Shown: positions 5,297 to 5,377 of the stretch, in pieces | Layout of the letters: each line of letters begins with the position of its first letter | How positions within the stretch are numbered: position 1 is the stretch's first letter | Source: Dehalococcoidales bacterium | Lineage (GTDB): Bacteria; Chloroflexota; Dehalococcoidia; Dehalococcoidales; Fen-1064 | Assembly (NCBI GenBank): GCA_016929875.1 | Contig: JAFGHZ010000129.1 | Span: 1 to 5,377 of the forward strand | Length of the DNA: 5,377 bases | Reading direction: 5' to 3' | Program-made: the position numbers and the translations under genes | Notes under the pieces: model-generated | Database searches by the model: none | Told to the model about the DNA's origin: nothing | The model's input: only the letters and a program-made list of their open reading frames with translations

Positions 5297-5325
5297 TGGA
5301 TATATCACTTTCGTAGTGTTATAAT
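5297..5325 (+). promoter_or_regulatory. Promoter reading out of the window
   Basis: TATAAT (5320-5325, perfect) with TGT before it as an extended -10. At a 17-bp spacing lies TGGATA (5297-5302, four of six). A start near 5332 would transcribe a gene beginning past the window; no start codon with a ribosome site is seen in the remaining 50 nt. The DNA here is AT-rich, which raises the chance of a fortuitous match. Confidence 0.45.
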
Positions 5326-5377
5326 TTGTCAGTTATTCTGTTTGTAAACTTTTAACTGATAATAATTCTAAATAGCG

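Overview
The window suggests a bacterium of moderate GC content, most likely Chloroflexota and possibly Dehalococcoidia-like. That assignment is an inference: the DnaN start (MKLSCLQENLSKGLGIVGRA) and end (MPMFVQW) resemble what I recall of that group's clamps, and the intergenic DNA is full of small palindromic repeats. Promoters read as ordinary sigma-70 type (TTGACA / TATAAT, often with an extended -10 TGn), and ribosome sites as GGAG-type. No phage, transposase, CRISPR, tRNA or rRNA is visible.

Layout, left to right. (1) The 3' part of panB (2-784, its start lies before the window) is followed by complete panC (880-1713). These give the two committed steps to pantothenate. A palindromic repeat (811-862) sits in the 95-nt gap between them. 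(2) Two minus-strand genes converge on panC. The first to be transcribed is a six-helix membrane protein of unknown function (2976 to 2164). It overlaps by 4 nt (GTGA) a small protein with a DUF2007-like N-terminus and a C-terminal zinc ribbon (2167 to 1724). The stop codons of panC and the minus-strand unit lie in the two arms of one 6-bp palindrome. (3) A compact divergent promoter region (2977-3118) has two perfect TTGACA boxes back to back, one driving the minus-strand pair and one driving rdgB. (4) rdgB (3119-3727, TTG start) encodes a house-cleaning XTP/dITP diphosphatase. (5) A 373-nt gene-free interval (3728-4100) holds five hairpins in its first 240 nt and then the dnaN promoter. (6) dnaN (4101-5231), the DNA polymerase III sliding clamp, forms a self-contained unit with its own promoter, Shine-Dalgarno site and strong intrinsic terminator. 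(7) The last 100 nt carry a good promoter pointing out of the window.

Most of the content is housekeeping: cofactor synthesis, nucleotide-pool sanitation and the replication clamp. The parts least explained by known biology are the AT-richer, translationally coupled membrane protein/zinc-ribbon pair and the hairpin cluster ahead of dnaN. I see no sequence that clearly proves a new system; the minus-strand pair is the best candidate.
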